From Pseudoips prasinana (taxonomy: Eukaryota > Arthropoda > Insecta > Lepidoptera > Nolidae): 64,000 nt of DNA. The position numbers were made by a program, and so were the translations under genes. Each line of letters starts with the position of its first letter. The first letter of the stretch is position 1. Positions 1-11,700 of the stretch are shown here, piece by piece. The stretch is taken from NCBI GenBank assembly GCA_951640165.1, contig OX621264.1, positions 129,001 through 193,000 of the forward strand, written 5' to 3'. The notes beneath the pieces were generated by a model. The model was not told the origin of the DNA, did no database searches, and was given only the letters and a program-made list of their open reading frames with translations.

Positions 1-816
1 GGCCCGCTTTGATGAATATTAAAAAATATTTAACCATTTATTATTTACCTACATCAATCCTTTGTATTCGCCGCCGTATCAGAGTTCCTTGCGACAAAAT
101 CAGGATGGAATTCGAAATGTCCCCTACTGTTCATATGAGCCTAGTACATTATTCATATTTTTTCATAATTTATCAGTAGTCGTACCGCGTGTGTTTATCT
201 GGTTAGTTTTTATAGTTTGTATTAAAAATTAAGTACCTATTCGTTTCCGGCCAGATTAAATTCACATACTGAAAGAAAAATTTAATATTCTTACTATTTA
301 ACACACAAAAAAATATCTACAGTTACATAAGTCAATTACATTATTTACTTCTCCTATATCCAACATCTTGCGGAATATCAATTTAAATTAAATTCAGTGA
401 TTTTTCCTAGTTATCAAATTTGTATGAATGATTAAAATGTCGTTACACGAACCTTTAAAATTAGAGCAAAAATTCAGTTAAACATTTGATTGAATCTTAA
501 AATAAACACGTGTAATAAATTATGTGACTGTACAGAACCACACTTTTTATTTACAGTCTAAGTAGTAGGTACCCAAAGGGTTCGCGGTAAGGTTCATTAC
601 CCTTGCGGCTGAGTTTTGCTAGTGTTGTTCATTATGTCGGTAATCTTACTTGTTGATTTAGGTTGTCGATAGAAAAATAAATTACTAGTTGAATAAAAAA
701 TGATTATTTCTGTTTGAAGTTTCGTCCATAGGTAGCCGTCCTGACACCCTATAACCCCCTTAAGTTACGTTCACACTTTCTGTTACACGTTGTATATATA
801 TATATAGATATACAGG
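1..816. other. AT-rich sequence, no gene seen
   Basis: I see no coding region, RNA gene or clear repeat end here. Stops are frequent in all frames and the base composition is AT-rich like the rest of the non-coding DNA in the window. Confidence 0.5.
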
Positions 817-850
817 GTGGCCGAGCAGTTGACGTTCAAATGCAAAATTT

Positions 851-1462
851 AGATACTTTATGTTGAGGAGTATCCGAATCACCCCCATGTATTATATGTT
901 GTAGTTTTCGAGATAGAATTTTTTTAATGACCATTTTCGTAAATTTCACCTATCATCAGTTTTCGATGTTTTCTCGTTCTGTTGAGCATTTCTGGTTCAG
1001 TTTTTTGTGATAACTAATTAGCATAGTTTAACCCATTAACACAAAAATTACGGTTTATCTATATATAGAACTTATCTAGAATGTATTCGAAAGTTCAAAA
1101 TAAGGGTTTGAGCTCAGGACTCATTTTTATTTTTATTTATTTTATTTTATTTATTAAGGAATATCAACATTACATACACAGAGATATTTATGACAATAAA
1201 TTATTTAAATATACATTCCTTGTGTTGTAACAATTACAGATATCCACACATACAAGTTTATAAATACGTAGAATAAGAATTAAAAAAAAACTGACTGTAT
1301 TTTTAAAACATTACTGGACACATAATTTCTTTAAGTTTAGTTTTTACTCATATATTTTCAACGTATCAAAACCACGCAAAATCGTAGAACATACATATGG
1401 GTTATTCGGATACTCCTCATCATAAAGTTAGATACTTTATGATGAGGAGTATCCGAATAACC
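851..1462. repeat. Repeat with a perfect 28-bp hairpin (1400-1427 / 1435-1462)
   Basis: The arms at 1400-1427 and 1435-1462 are exact reverse complements around a 7-nt loop (TTAGATA). Part of the same motif (AGATACTTTATG, then GAGGAGTATCCGAAT) also occurs at 851-879, so the hairpin probably arose by an inverted duplication of a local repeat. A T/TTTATT-rich stretch at 1120-1160 looks like the antisense tail of a retroposon inserted between the two copies. No coding potential is seen. Confidence 0.6.
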
Positions 1463-3110
1463 GTACGATTTGCAGCCATCTTCAATGGCTGTATAAGTGA
1501 TGGTGTCTTTCCCGATTTATTTATTTATTTATTTATTCTCCACATTTACAACTATTTTTACAGGTACAACCCAATACAATAGTGTAGTAAAAATGTTTAA
1601 AATTTAATGAAAATTTAATGAAAATAAGTATGATAGTACCCGTTTTCAAGGCAGGTTGTTCAAAAAATGCCACAAATTATAGGCCTATCTCAATACTGCC
1701 AGCTTTAAGTAAAATATTTGACTGATGCTCAGCCAAATTTTGTCGCACTTTAACGTGAATGAGATATTGCATAACAAGCAGTTCGGGTTTACAAGGGGCC
1801 GCTCTACTCAGGATGCAGGTTGCACATTAATTAGGTCAATATTGGAGGCTTGGGAGGTATCGCAGGATGCGCTGGGAGTTTTCTGTGATCTCTCTAAGGC
1901 TTTTGATTGCGTTGATCACCGTACGCTCGTTGTTAAACTTAAGTACTATGGAATATCTGGCACATCTCTTGATCTTGTGATGTCCTATTTATCGGGGCGA
2001 CAACAGATGGTTTCGATAGGCAGTGTCACTTCAGCATGTCATCCTGTGAAAATGGGGGTGCCCCAAGGATCTATATTGGGCCCATTTTTATTTCTAGGTG
2101 ATATAAATGATCTCCCTTATCTGGTAGAGAAAGTATCAGACATAGTTTTATTCGCTGATGATACGTCGCTCATATTTAAAGTAAATAGAAAGGATAAAGA
2201 TCTTATTGAGCATAATAAAACACTCAGCCTTATATCAGAATGGTTTTCGGCAAATAATCCCTTGTTAAATGCAGGGAAAACTAAATGCATCAGGTTCTCA
2301 TTGCCGAATGTGAATCAAATTGTACCAACAATTGCACTTAATGCGGAAATATTAGATTTAGTCCCATCGACGGTATTTTTAGGATTGACACTAGATTCAA
2401 AATTGCAATGGGGTCCTCAGATTGAAAAGTTAGCAGGTAAATTAAGTTCAGCTTCCTATGCGGTCTGGAAAATAAGGCAATTGTCAGATGAACAAACTGC
2501 TAGATTAGTGTATTTCGCGTACTTTCATAGCATTATGTCGTATGGCATTCTGCTGTGGGGTTCGGCGGCTGACATAGGTACTATTTTTGTATTGCAGAAA
2601 AGAGCAGTCAGAGCCATTTATGGTTTAGGCAGTCGCGATTCTTTGCGAAATTTGTTTAAAGAAATAAATATACTTACTGTGCCATCGGAATATATATATC
2701 AGAATATAATGTTTGTTAGAAAAAATATTCATAAATATAAAAAGAAAAGTGAACTGCATAATATAAATACTAGGAATAAAAACAAACTAGCCATGCCAGG
2801 CTTTAGAGTAAGCAAAGCTAATAAATCATTTTAAGGAAATTGTATTAGGTTTTATAACAAGCTTCCTACTCAAATTACCGATCTGCCTTTCACAAGTTTT
2901 AAAACACATATTAAACGTATACTTATGGCTAGGGGTTATTACACCACTAAAGAGTACATAGATGACAAAGACGTCTGGCTCTCACTTCCTACCTGCACAT
3001 TGCTCGCTGGAGATCTTGTAGCCATATAGACATGACTGATCTGCTGTGTTACGTGAACTATCTGTAAATGATTGCTATCATATACTTAATTTAAAATTAT
3101 TGACTCTGTC
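1463..3110 (+). mobile_element. 5'-truncated jockey/CR1-like LINE, reverse transcriptase part
   Basis: The body begins inside the reverse transcriptase. A short piece with CISDGVFPD lies at about 1475-1515. A TTTATT-rich insertion of about 100 bp follows, then NYRPISILPALSKIF at about 1640-1720, a frameshift near 1720, and the main ORF. The 3' part carries a long AT-rich trailer to about 3110. The element matches the minus-strand fragment at 38640-38798, which has the same CISDGV segment. Confidence 0.75.
1725..3029 (+). pseudogene. LINE reverse transcriptase fragment with one in-frame stop
   Basis: The reading frame encodes the palm and thumb of a non-LTR reverse transcriptase: FCDLSKAFDCVDH, GVPQGSILGPFLF and the catalytic box FADDTSLIF. 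The LINE C-terminal signature follows (YGILLWGS and a QKRAVRAIYG segment). The frame is stopped by TAA at 2832-2834 but continues in the same frame (FYNKLPTQITDLPF) to TAG at 3027-3029, so one nonsense change separates the two parts. The N-terminal endonuclease and the start of RT are missing. It should be an inactive copy. The clade (CR1/Daphne/jockey group) is my inference from the C-terminal motifs. Confidence 0.8.
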
Positions 3111-3230
3111 TCAAAATGTATAATGTTATTGTTTCGAAGTTTTTCTTTTGTATACCTAAATATAATCTAAAATAATAAGCATTCAGACAACCGATCGAGC
3201 ATATATTGTGTTTGCCTACTAAATAATTAC

Positions 3231-3420
3231 TCTAATTGGACCAAATCCCGTATTCATGCCCGCTTGAGTATCTTTCGCCGGACCGTCTCAACTGGGTCGT
3301 GTTGAAACCGGTAGTAGATGAACCCACTGAGTTTGTTTCGCTGGGTCTTCTCAGTTGGGGCGCATTGGATCCGGTGGTAGCATTAAAGCGCGACCGTCGT
3401 TATTAACACAAGGTCCGTCA
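3231..3420 (+). repeat. LINE 3'-region-like repeat
   Basis: The segment holds the phrases GAACCCACTGAGTTTG and CTGGGTCTTCTCAGTTGGG and a GATCCGGTGGTAG motif, which I associate with the 3' region of abundant lepidopteran LINEs. There is no ORF. The assignment is from memory and weak. Confidence 0.35.
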
Positions 3421-3439
3421 TAATAATAATACCTTTAAT

Positions 3440-3700
3440 GTAGACAGAACCATTGACAATAATATGTAGTAAAAATATTAGACTTAAACTAGATAATTAA
3501 ACATAATCTCTTGATACGAGCTAGCTAAATATCATTGCTATAATAAAATAAATTTTATAAATGTTTTCATACAATATGCACCTAAATATCTATGTTACTA
3601 GAAATAATATCTAATGTATATAACTATATTACTACAAACATGTTCTGACTATTTACAAGCGCTTTTTTAAAGTCTACGTGAATAAAAACCTTTGTTTATT
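3440..3700 (+). repeat. LINE 3' tail, second copy at 43706-43950
   Basis: From GTAAAAATATTAGACTTAAA to AATAAAAACCTTTGTTTATT this sequence is nearly identical to 43706-43950, where it interrupts a SINE. A minus-strand stretch at 6555-6660 is a diverged partial copy. The A-rich end and AATAAA fit the 3' end of a 5'-truncated retroposon; its coding part is not visible. Confidence 0.55.
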
Positions 3701-3711
3701 TTTTTTTATTG

Positions 3712-4214
3712 TTTTTGAAAGTATTTCAGTTGATTGAATGAAAGCAAATTGCGGTTCATGACGTATTAAAAAAACTACTTGCTAGATCTCGTTGAAACCA
3801 ATTTTCGTTGTTAGTTTCCACGATAATGTACATCATATATTTTTTTTAGTTACACTCATTTTACCACTTTGTAAGTGTCTCTCGCGCAAACTATTCAGTT
3901 TAGAAAAAAAAATATTAGAAACCTCAATATGATTTTTGAAGACCTATTCATAGACAACCCACATGTATGGGTAGGATGAAATATTTTTTTTGAGTTTCAG
4001 TTCTATGTATGGTGACCCCCCAAAATTATTGATCTTTTTCTATTTTTGTGTAAAAATCTTAATGGGGTTCATAGAATACATCGACTTACCAAGTTTCAAT
4101 AGTAGAGCTCTTATAGTTTCGGAAAAAAGTGGCTGTGACATACGGATGGACAGACAGATAGACATGACGAATCTATAAGGGTTCCGTTTTTTTGCCATCT
4201 GGCTACGGAACCCT
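3712..4214. repeat. Interspersed repeat ending in AGGGTTCCG family, copy 1
   Basis: It is one of four long copies in the window (others 33281-33877, 41268-41864 inverted, 51562-52126 inverted) plus a shorter relative at 30946-31161. Shared landmarks are TATTTCAGTTGATT, GTCTCTCGCGCAAACTATTC, a GACAGACAGA microsatellite and the end GCCATNTGGCTACGGAACCCTA. No protein and no clear terminal inverted repeats are visible. The ORF at 3990-4178 is an artefact of this repeat. Confidence 0.7.
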
Positions 4215-4505
4215 AATAAAAATGGCATCTGTCCCATTCTTTAGGAAGGCTTCTGTCCAGCAATGGACATAATATGGCTGACATGGTTGTTACGATTGTG
4301 GCATCAGGAGTTCAGGGGCAAACGTTGTGGTTTGAAAATGAGTCCTCTTGTTTGTTGTTTTTGAGACAATTTGTATATTTCGTGTAAAAAATTAGAATTA
4401 CATGACAGAACCGAACTTGATGCGCGGGAAGAATTCTTTTGTCGACGTTTTCGAAATTAGACACCAATTTAACTTTTACAGTCTTATTTAAAAACGCTAC
4501 TTAAA
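4215..4505. other. No feature seen
   Basis: Between the repeat above and the foldback below I see no ORF, RNA or repeat end that I can support. Confidence 0.4.
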
Positions 4506-5100
4506 TTTAAGCCGGCCGCTCAACCATGGTTTAACAAATTTTTCATTTAAAAACACGATTTAACTTTGATCCGCGGTTAAGCCATGTCAAAATTGAAACC
4601 ACGTCGGCCCCTGGTTTAAACCTTGCTCAAATATGGCGGATTTTATTTGCATCAGCTGACGTTCTGTTTGACGTTTGTTTGTGATTGGAGGTTTTATTGA
4701 AGTTACTAACCGTTTTAATTTTTAAATAAATACTGAAATCCAGTTTCAATCTTATCACAAACATCAAAATCCACCTAAGAAAATCAATATTCCTTGAAAA
4801 TGCACTGTTACGATCATAAATCTATCATTCCATGTCTACCATAGAGCAAAAAACATAAAGTTTTGATACATAATCCGATTTAGTCGATTAATTTTGGTCA
4901 AGCTCTATTGGCATAGAGCTTGACCAAAGTCAACATTTCTGGGACTAGCGTCCCAGAAATGTTGACAGTGTAAAATAAAATGACGTTACTTAGCTGAGAA
5001 ACCTTTAAGTAGGGTTTTTAAATAAAGAAATAGTTGAGCGGGGTTTAAGTGGTTGAGCAGGGTTTAGCTGAGACATGGTTAAGCGGCGGATCACGGAATT
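4506..5100. repeat. Foldback-like repeat with two abutting perfect hairpins at its centre
   Basis: Both flanks carry related inverted motifs: GATCCGCGGTTAAGCCATGT near 4569 and, inverted, ACATGGTTAAGCGGCGGATC near 5073. GCTCAACCATGGTTTAAC-like words recur in both arms. In the middle lie two perfect hairpins with 16- and 17-bp stems (4893-4928 and 4929-4966). It could be a non-autonomous foldback or MITE-like element. No coding potential is seen. Confidence 0.45.
4893..4966. repeat. Two directly abutting perfect hairpins
   Basis: Hairpin 1 pairs 4893-4908 (TTTGGTCAAGCTCTAT) with 4913-4928 around the loop TGGC. Hairpin 2 pairs 4929-4945 (GTCAACATTTCTGGGAC) with 4950-4966 around the loop TAGC. 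There is no mismatch in either stem and no base between the two hairpins. Confidence 0.85.
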
Positions 5101-5635
5101 ATTTTAAATAAGAGTGTTAAAGTTTTAAAAGAAAAATGTTGCACAGATAACATAAAAAAAATATTATTTTCACCGTAAATAGTTTAAAACAGCGCCATCT
5201 AGTGGATAAATTTGACACTAATGGCGTTAGATGGCACTATATATAATATAATAATTTATTTCAGATAAAATTCTTCACAACTAAAACTACAAATACAATT
5301 TTTCTTAATTTGCTACAAACGTTACAGGTGTGCCTGAACTAGGTCATCCTGTTTTTCAGGCAAAGAAGTGCTAGTATTAATATATTCTAAAATAGTCACT
5401 TACTTAATATAATTATAATATGCGTGATATGATTATTCTAACAATGGATGTAAAAAGCGCGTACTTGGGTTACATACAATGTTATTGAACCCAAACAATT
5501 GATGCTTATGCTAATGACTTCGTTGGTTTCACATTCTTAAACATCATCAATTTCTTTACATGATGATATATATTTAGGAAGAGAGGCAAACTTTAAAAAC
5601 GTTGTACTTTAAAGCTGTTTTTTTGTTATTAGCAG
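5101..5635. other. Upstream region of gene A; no gene seen
   Basis: It contains a small inverted pair, GCGCCATCTAG near 5192 and TAGATGGC near 5226. A TTTATT / GTGCCTGAACT segment near 5255-5370 looks like an antisense retroposon trailer. I could not identify a signal-peptide exon or promoter for the protease homolog, although an exon could hide here. Confidence 0.4.
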
Positions 5636-5637
5636 AG

Positions 5638-5715
5638 ATGAGCGTGGCCCAGCAAAGATGCCGCAACTACACTCAGCAGGCAGACGGACTCAACTGTGCG
5701 AGAAATGCGTTTATG
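5638..5715 (+). CDS. Serine protease homolog A, exon 1 of those found
   Basis: Encodes SVAQQRCRNYTQQADGLNC followed by ARNAFM, and ends at a codon boundary before GTAAG at 5716. A pyrimidine-rich acceptor-like AG ends at 5635, so a further upstream exon is possible. Two Cys fit the N-terminal disulfide of the family. Confidence 0.6.
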
Positions 5716-8700
5716 GTAAGATTTTGGTATATTTATTTAAGGTTAACCAACAATTATTTACACGATACAATAAATACAGGCAAATTGTTAGGTGCAACAA
5801 TTAATTATAAGTTAACACCGCATGCACTAGTTACAGCTTAGAATTAATAAAGATAAGAATATTGTATCTAATAATAAATATAGAAATAGAAGAAATTAAA
5901 ATTAAATCTATATATACAAAAATGAATCCCAATTTACCTTGGTCACGCCTTCACGCGTGAACGGCTGGACCGATTTCACTATTTCTTTTTGTGTTTGTTA
6001 TTGACAGGAGAAGGTTCATAAAAAAGAAAAAGAATTAAAAATTGCGCGGAAAATAAGAAAATTTAAGAATCTTTCACAACCATACAATATTATTTTTAAT
6101 CTAACCTTAGCGCTTTGGACAATATAACCTTTTTTAATGTAACTTTAATTTTATTTGACATAGTATTGACAGAATGCGTGCGTAAATAGTCATCGTTAAG
6201 ACAGGACAACGTCTGTCGGGTCAGCTAGTATTATTATAAATTGAAGCTTATATACATGGTATTAATCATTTCATATGTGGATAAAATAACTAAATGTATT
6301 TTTCAATGAAAAAGAACAGCTAAAGTAAATTAGCTAACGTCATACATGCCTCTAACTCTTATTTCACTGTGGTGACGGGGGCCTTCAATGTGAAGGTGGG
6401 CAGACGAATCGGCCTAGTACCAACAGTGGGACATACGGAACTCGACACCGGGGCTCTGTAGGGGAGGGACTCAATATGATCACAAAGTATAGAGTCGTCT
6501 CACTGCTGTGCATTTTTACAGGTTGTTATGCAGTGTAAAGTAAAATAAGGAAAAATTGTTACGCTTGCGCTTGCGCTTGTAAATACTCAGAACATGTTTG
6601 TAGTAATATACATAGTTAATTTGGTACACAATGTCATAATTTTATGAAAATATTTAGAAATAACATTTAATTAAGTGACGAATTGACTGCACGTGTGGCT
6701 CAGCGGTTAAGACAGTCGCCTCGCCGCTTCGTGTCGCGGGTTCGAGTCCCACGCTGGACCACTATTTGTGTGACCCATAAATAGTTAAGTAATGGAATCA
6801 GGCGTTACTTTGCGGAAATCCATAACAATCAAAATACAAAATCAATATGAAGTGTTAATTCCCCTAATTGTCACCAGTACGATACCCAACACGTGTTTCA
6901 GTCCTCCACGGACCATTCTCAAGGGCTGCTAAGCTGCTCGTCGACTGCTCAAAGGAGGCTCCTTCGAGCACTCGGAAGCGGGATTATTATATTAGGGATA
7001 GCGGAATTAACACTACATATTGATTTTGTATTTTGACCATAAATAGTTGTTCTGAGTCTGGATGTAATTTGTGTCCGTCTATTAATAATATAATAATATC
7101 TAAGGACAATGTCACACAGATCATCCTAGCCCCAAACTAAGCAAAGCTTGTACTATGGGTACCAGGCGAAGATATACATACTTATATAGATAAATACATA
7201 CTTATATACATAGAAAACATCCATGACTCAGAAACAAATATTCGTGCTCATCACACTAATATTTGCACTTACCGGGATTCGAACCCAGGACCACCAGCTT
7301 CGTAGGCAGGACCACTACCAACTAGGCTACGGTGACCGGTATTATATGTTTGTAAAGTACCCCGCGACACAGGGATTAAATTCCCTAGTGGGAGCGTAGT
7401 CTTTCAAAAAGAAATTAATGCTAGTAATGATTTAGTTACTTAGCTAGCTTATATTAAGTTGTTGTCAAGGTTATACACAGGTATAATTATACTAATAATT
7501 ACTTCGCCATCTAGACCAGACATATTATTATTCCTTTACTCACGAAAACTAAAACGCGTCGTGCTCATAGAGCTTACCGTACCGAGTGAAACCAACATCT
7601 CTAAAGATCACACGTTAAAAACAATCAAGTATTACGACTAATCAAATGTATGAACCAGAAACGGCTTTGTGGTTTATTTATATGCCGTGGAAGTGTAACG
7701 GCCTGGCCACGGGACATTCGCCATAGCGAATAATCGCCCGGTGTGACGGGCGAGGCGTCTAGCGACTGAAATAAACGCATAGAAATATCCCTACGCGGAG
7801 CGGCGAAAAGTGACCGGCAAAATGTACCGAGCGAACGGCGCGGGCGTCTGACTGGCGGCGCCGCCGCCGGCGAGTCAAACAAATATATGAATCAGTACGG
7901 CGCAAGCCACGACGTCGAGCGGCAGTCGCGGCGTCTAAGGCAGTGATCAAAATAATTTAGTCGTTTCCACCGCGAATTATGAACACCGAGGCCTTCATTG
8001 CTGAAGTTTTAGCAAGGCCGCCTATTTCGTCACTCATTCTGGTATACTAAAAAAAAGACGTGTGGCACTCGGACACTGCCGCGGTAAAGCTATTGCATAG
8101 CATTTTTTATCAACTTATGCAATTATAATTATTTATTTATTTTATAATACTGCATTTGTGATAATAATTATAAAATGAATGTCCATAGAGTACTAACTCA
8201 TTTTCTTTCACTATTTTTTTTGTGACTTTCTTCATTAATAAATGCACTTTGTTTATTCATATTTAAAACACTTTGTACACAAATTATACGAGTACACATA
8301 TTCACTGTTGTACGTAGATGATAGATACCTATACACCTATATACTTTCTCACAAACAGCTAATTACGGTAGTTTTCCAATACAACCAATGCCACCTAAAG
8401 GCGGGTTACTGAACTAAAGAGACAAGCGTGATATTTCAAAAAGTCATTAAAAGTTCTGGTATTTATCGATAGATGGCGGTCGGAGTGGGGGGTGTTAGGT
8501 TTTTTTCGTTACGGAATTTCTGGATTCGGTCCCTACGCTCAAGGCCCGCGATAGAAGCTATGCAATAGCTTAAAAATTTCTGGACACATTCTGTATTTCT
8601 CATACTTTTTGTGGAATTCTCCATCTATACCTCGATTCTTGTTCAAATAATGTACCCCACAATCTCTTCCAAATATTATGTCTTGAACCAAAAAACTACT

Positions 8701-11700
8701 ACTTTCTAAGCAATATCGAGATAATAAAGACATTCTAGGACTTCCTTACTGGTCGCGGGGGCGAACGTGACTGCCCGTGGCTTGCAAACGATGCCGCTCG
8801 AATGGTCGGCTCGCTCCCCGCATCGTCGTTCGCACCGCCGTTCTCCGTGGCCAGGCCGTAATTTATATAACCTATTAAAAGACTTATCAAGAACCTCCGT
8901 AAGTTCTATATTAGAACGAATATCCAAAGCGGCATTATTAGAATCATACCAAACTTAGCTCGTAAGAGGGGGAACACTGAGAGACAAAGAAGAATTAAAC
9001 ATACAATTTATTTCACATAAAAGGAATAAGTATTTTAATTACAATGAATAAAATATGTCAATTCAAATTTGATTTGAAGATGATAACGTCACTCCAAGTA
9101 ATGATGGTAACATCATTCCATTATCCGTAACATAAGAGGATCCCGTGATGGCTTTAGCTTTGTCACTTGCTATGAACAGAACTACATCAGCAATTTCTTC
9201 AGGTTCTGATATGTTATTGAGAGCTGTTGATTTTTTCAAGACATCTTATACTCTGGCTTCATATTCTGCATTCCCATGTGCATGCGCCGTTAATATTTCA
9301 GTATAAACGGGACCAGGATTAACAGTGTTGACGCAGATACGACTTGAGCAATTGATCGCGTGAAGAAGGTGAGCGTTGATGCGTCACAGAGGGACCCCTT
9401 AAACCCACATCTGAGTCGCAAGTGTCAGACTCTGTCGAGTGTTCCCTCCTCTACCACGTGATGGACCCGGTTTCCGCACGGTGAATCCATGGAAAGCTAA
9501 GAATTAGGTCTTCTTTATAGTTTTAGATATATTGAACTACTTTTTGTCTGAATGGTGACGTCTACAACATATAACGTAATTAACGCACACCCTGAAACAC
9601 CCCAATTAGAATATTATCTTGTATTCATAATACGGTCACCGTAGCCTAGTTGGTAGTGCTCCTGCCTACGAAGCTGGTGGTCCTGGGTTCGAATCCCGGT
9701 AAGTGCAAATATTTGTGTGATGAGCACGAATATTAGTTTCTGAGTCATGGATGTTTTCTATCTATATAAATATTTATCTATCCTATATAAGTATGTATAT
9801 CGTCACCTGGTACCCATAGTACAAGCTTTGCTTAGTTTGGGGCTAGGATGATCTGTGTGATATTGTCCCTAGATAGATAGATATTAAATACATACACTGA
9901 ATTTTTTATTTGACATGTATATGCATTGTTATTTACTAAATTATTTTCTTAAAATAAAGTTTACTTTTCTTTATTTTGTATTGGTTGATGGGATTTGTAT
10001 GAATACAAATAAACCTGTGATTTTAAAAGTCTTATTACTTGAACTTACGGTCCATTTCAATTAGTTTTGACTGTACAGGGTTAATATGACAATAATTTCC
10101 GTAGTTCTAATTATTTTGGAATAAAAAATTACCTATGTTAAAAATGATATAAATCGATTCAGTAAACGGTTCTAAACAAACTATTTTCAGGATGTGCGTT
10201 AATTAAGTTACATGTTGTATATTAAGGTAAGAGTTATGCTAATGTATTCTGTCAATGCAGGCTCTGCTAGGGTACCGCAACAGCTACAACCCAATTGTAT
10301 GGAATGGTTACTCCGGCGTCGTGATCAGCGACAGGTACATCCTCACCAGTGGCTACGCGACTAGGTAGTAAGTACTCCTTCTCTTTACCAAATACATTTC
10401 TTACGGGCCTGCCTTTTTAAACGAAGTTCCTTATTATAGAATTAAAATTAAAATGTACACTATAGTCACAGAAATGCACAGCAGTGAGACGACTCTATAA
10501 TTTGTGATCAAATTCAGTCCTTCAAATTCAATCCTTGAATTGATCCTCGGTGCTTTTGCAGCTGGCTTTTTTAGTTGCAATTCTCTCCTCTTATGAGGAT
10601 AAAGCTCACAAAAGATGGAAAATGTTTAATAATCCGAGGGATTATGTCAAGTTTGCAATACTAAGGGACCGTCACCATAAAATACTGCAAAGTTGCCTGA
10701 ATCGTTTCAATGATGATGCTGAACGTTATATAAAACGCTCTCCTAAGAATTTCTGGTCTTACATTAAATCAAAAAGAGGTGGTTGAAGTTATTCTCAAGT
10801 ATTCACGCTACGAGATCAATTATTTAATGACAGTAATGCAATATGCTCAGCATTCAATAGTTATTATAAAAGCGTTTACGCTACTCACAGCTCAAATGCA
10901 AGTTCAGAGCTAACAATTATTAGTAATGTTGAAATTAAAAGTGATTATTGAATGTACCTAATTTGTAACTATGTAAACCAAGGTCACCTCATGACCATGA
11001 CTAAGTGTTAAGGGTATTTGTATTGTAACCATAACATCTGTATGTACCACACTTTCTGACAATAAATATTTCTATTCTACTCTATTCTAATGTTTTTCTT
11101 TTTAGTGATTTACACGTCGTCACGCACGTAGCGCTTGGTGTGAAAGACGGCATATCATTTGACGAATATTACAGGAGGCACGAGATCCCATTGATCATAT
11201 ATCATCCCAAGTATGAGTACGGCTACAGGCAAGCCAACTATAACCTCGCACTGCTATGGACAAATGCACCGTAAGTAAAGTTACTTCACAATTTTAACAT
11301 GTTCAAGCCTAGTCTTGCCTAACGGCAATCACGGAGAGGCTCTGTGATAGATGACGCCAATTCTCAAAATGTTAAACCACTCAGCTCCAGATTAAATTTT
11401 AAAGGCCTATTGATAGGTTTGGTTACCTTGTACAAAACGCGCTGATGCACAGCATGCACTGAGAAAGTATTGCATTCACTCTCGTCCGTATACTGGGGTA
11501 CTGACCTAATGAATTACATACACCATCAGTGAAAATGTGAGAGGACCACGCCTTCCCATACATTTCTTACACTTAACATAAGTTTGATCTCTAATTCCTG
11601 ACGTGACGTGAAAATCGACCACTTTACGCGATGTCTGATGATATTTCATGAGAATATTTTAAAAGTTCTTGTTCGATACGCTATTTTGGGGCTTCCCAGG

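Noticed and set aside
6697..6760. Possible functional tRNA gene
   Set aside because: Boxes A and B fit, but the arms do not pair as a full cloverleaf and the sequence runs on into a SINE body.
7625..7950. Arg/Ala-rich minus-strand ORFs
   Set aside because: They arise from the GC-rich end of the candidate transposon at 7698 and have no motif.
9641..9715. Possible functional tRNA gene
   Set aside because: A second copy with the same long body (7097-7338) shows it is a SINE head.
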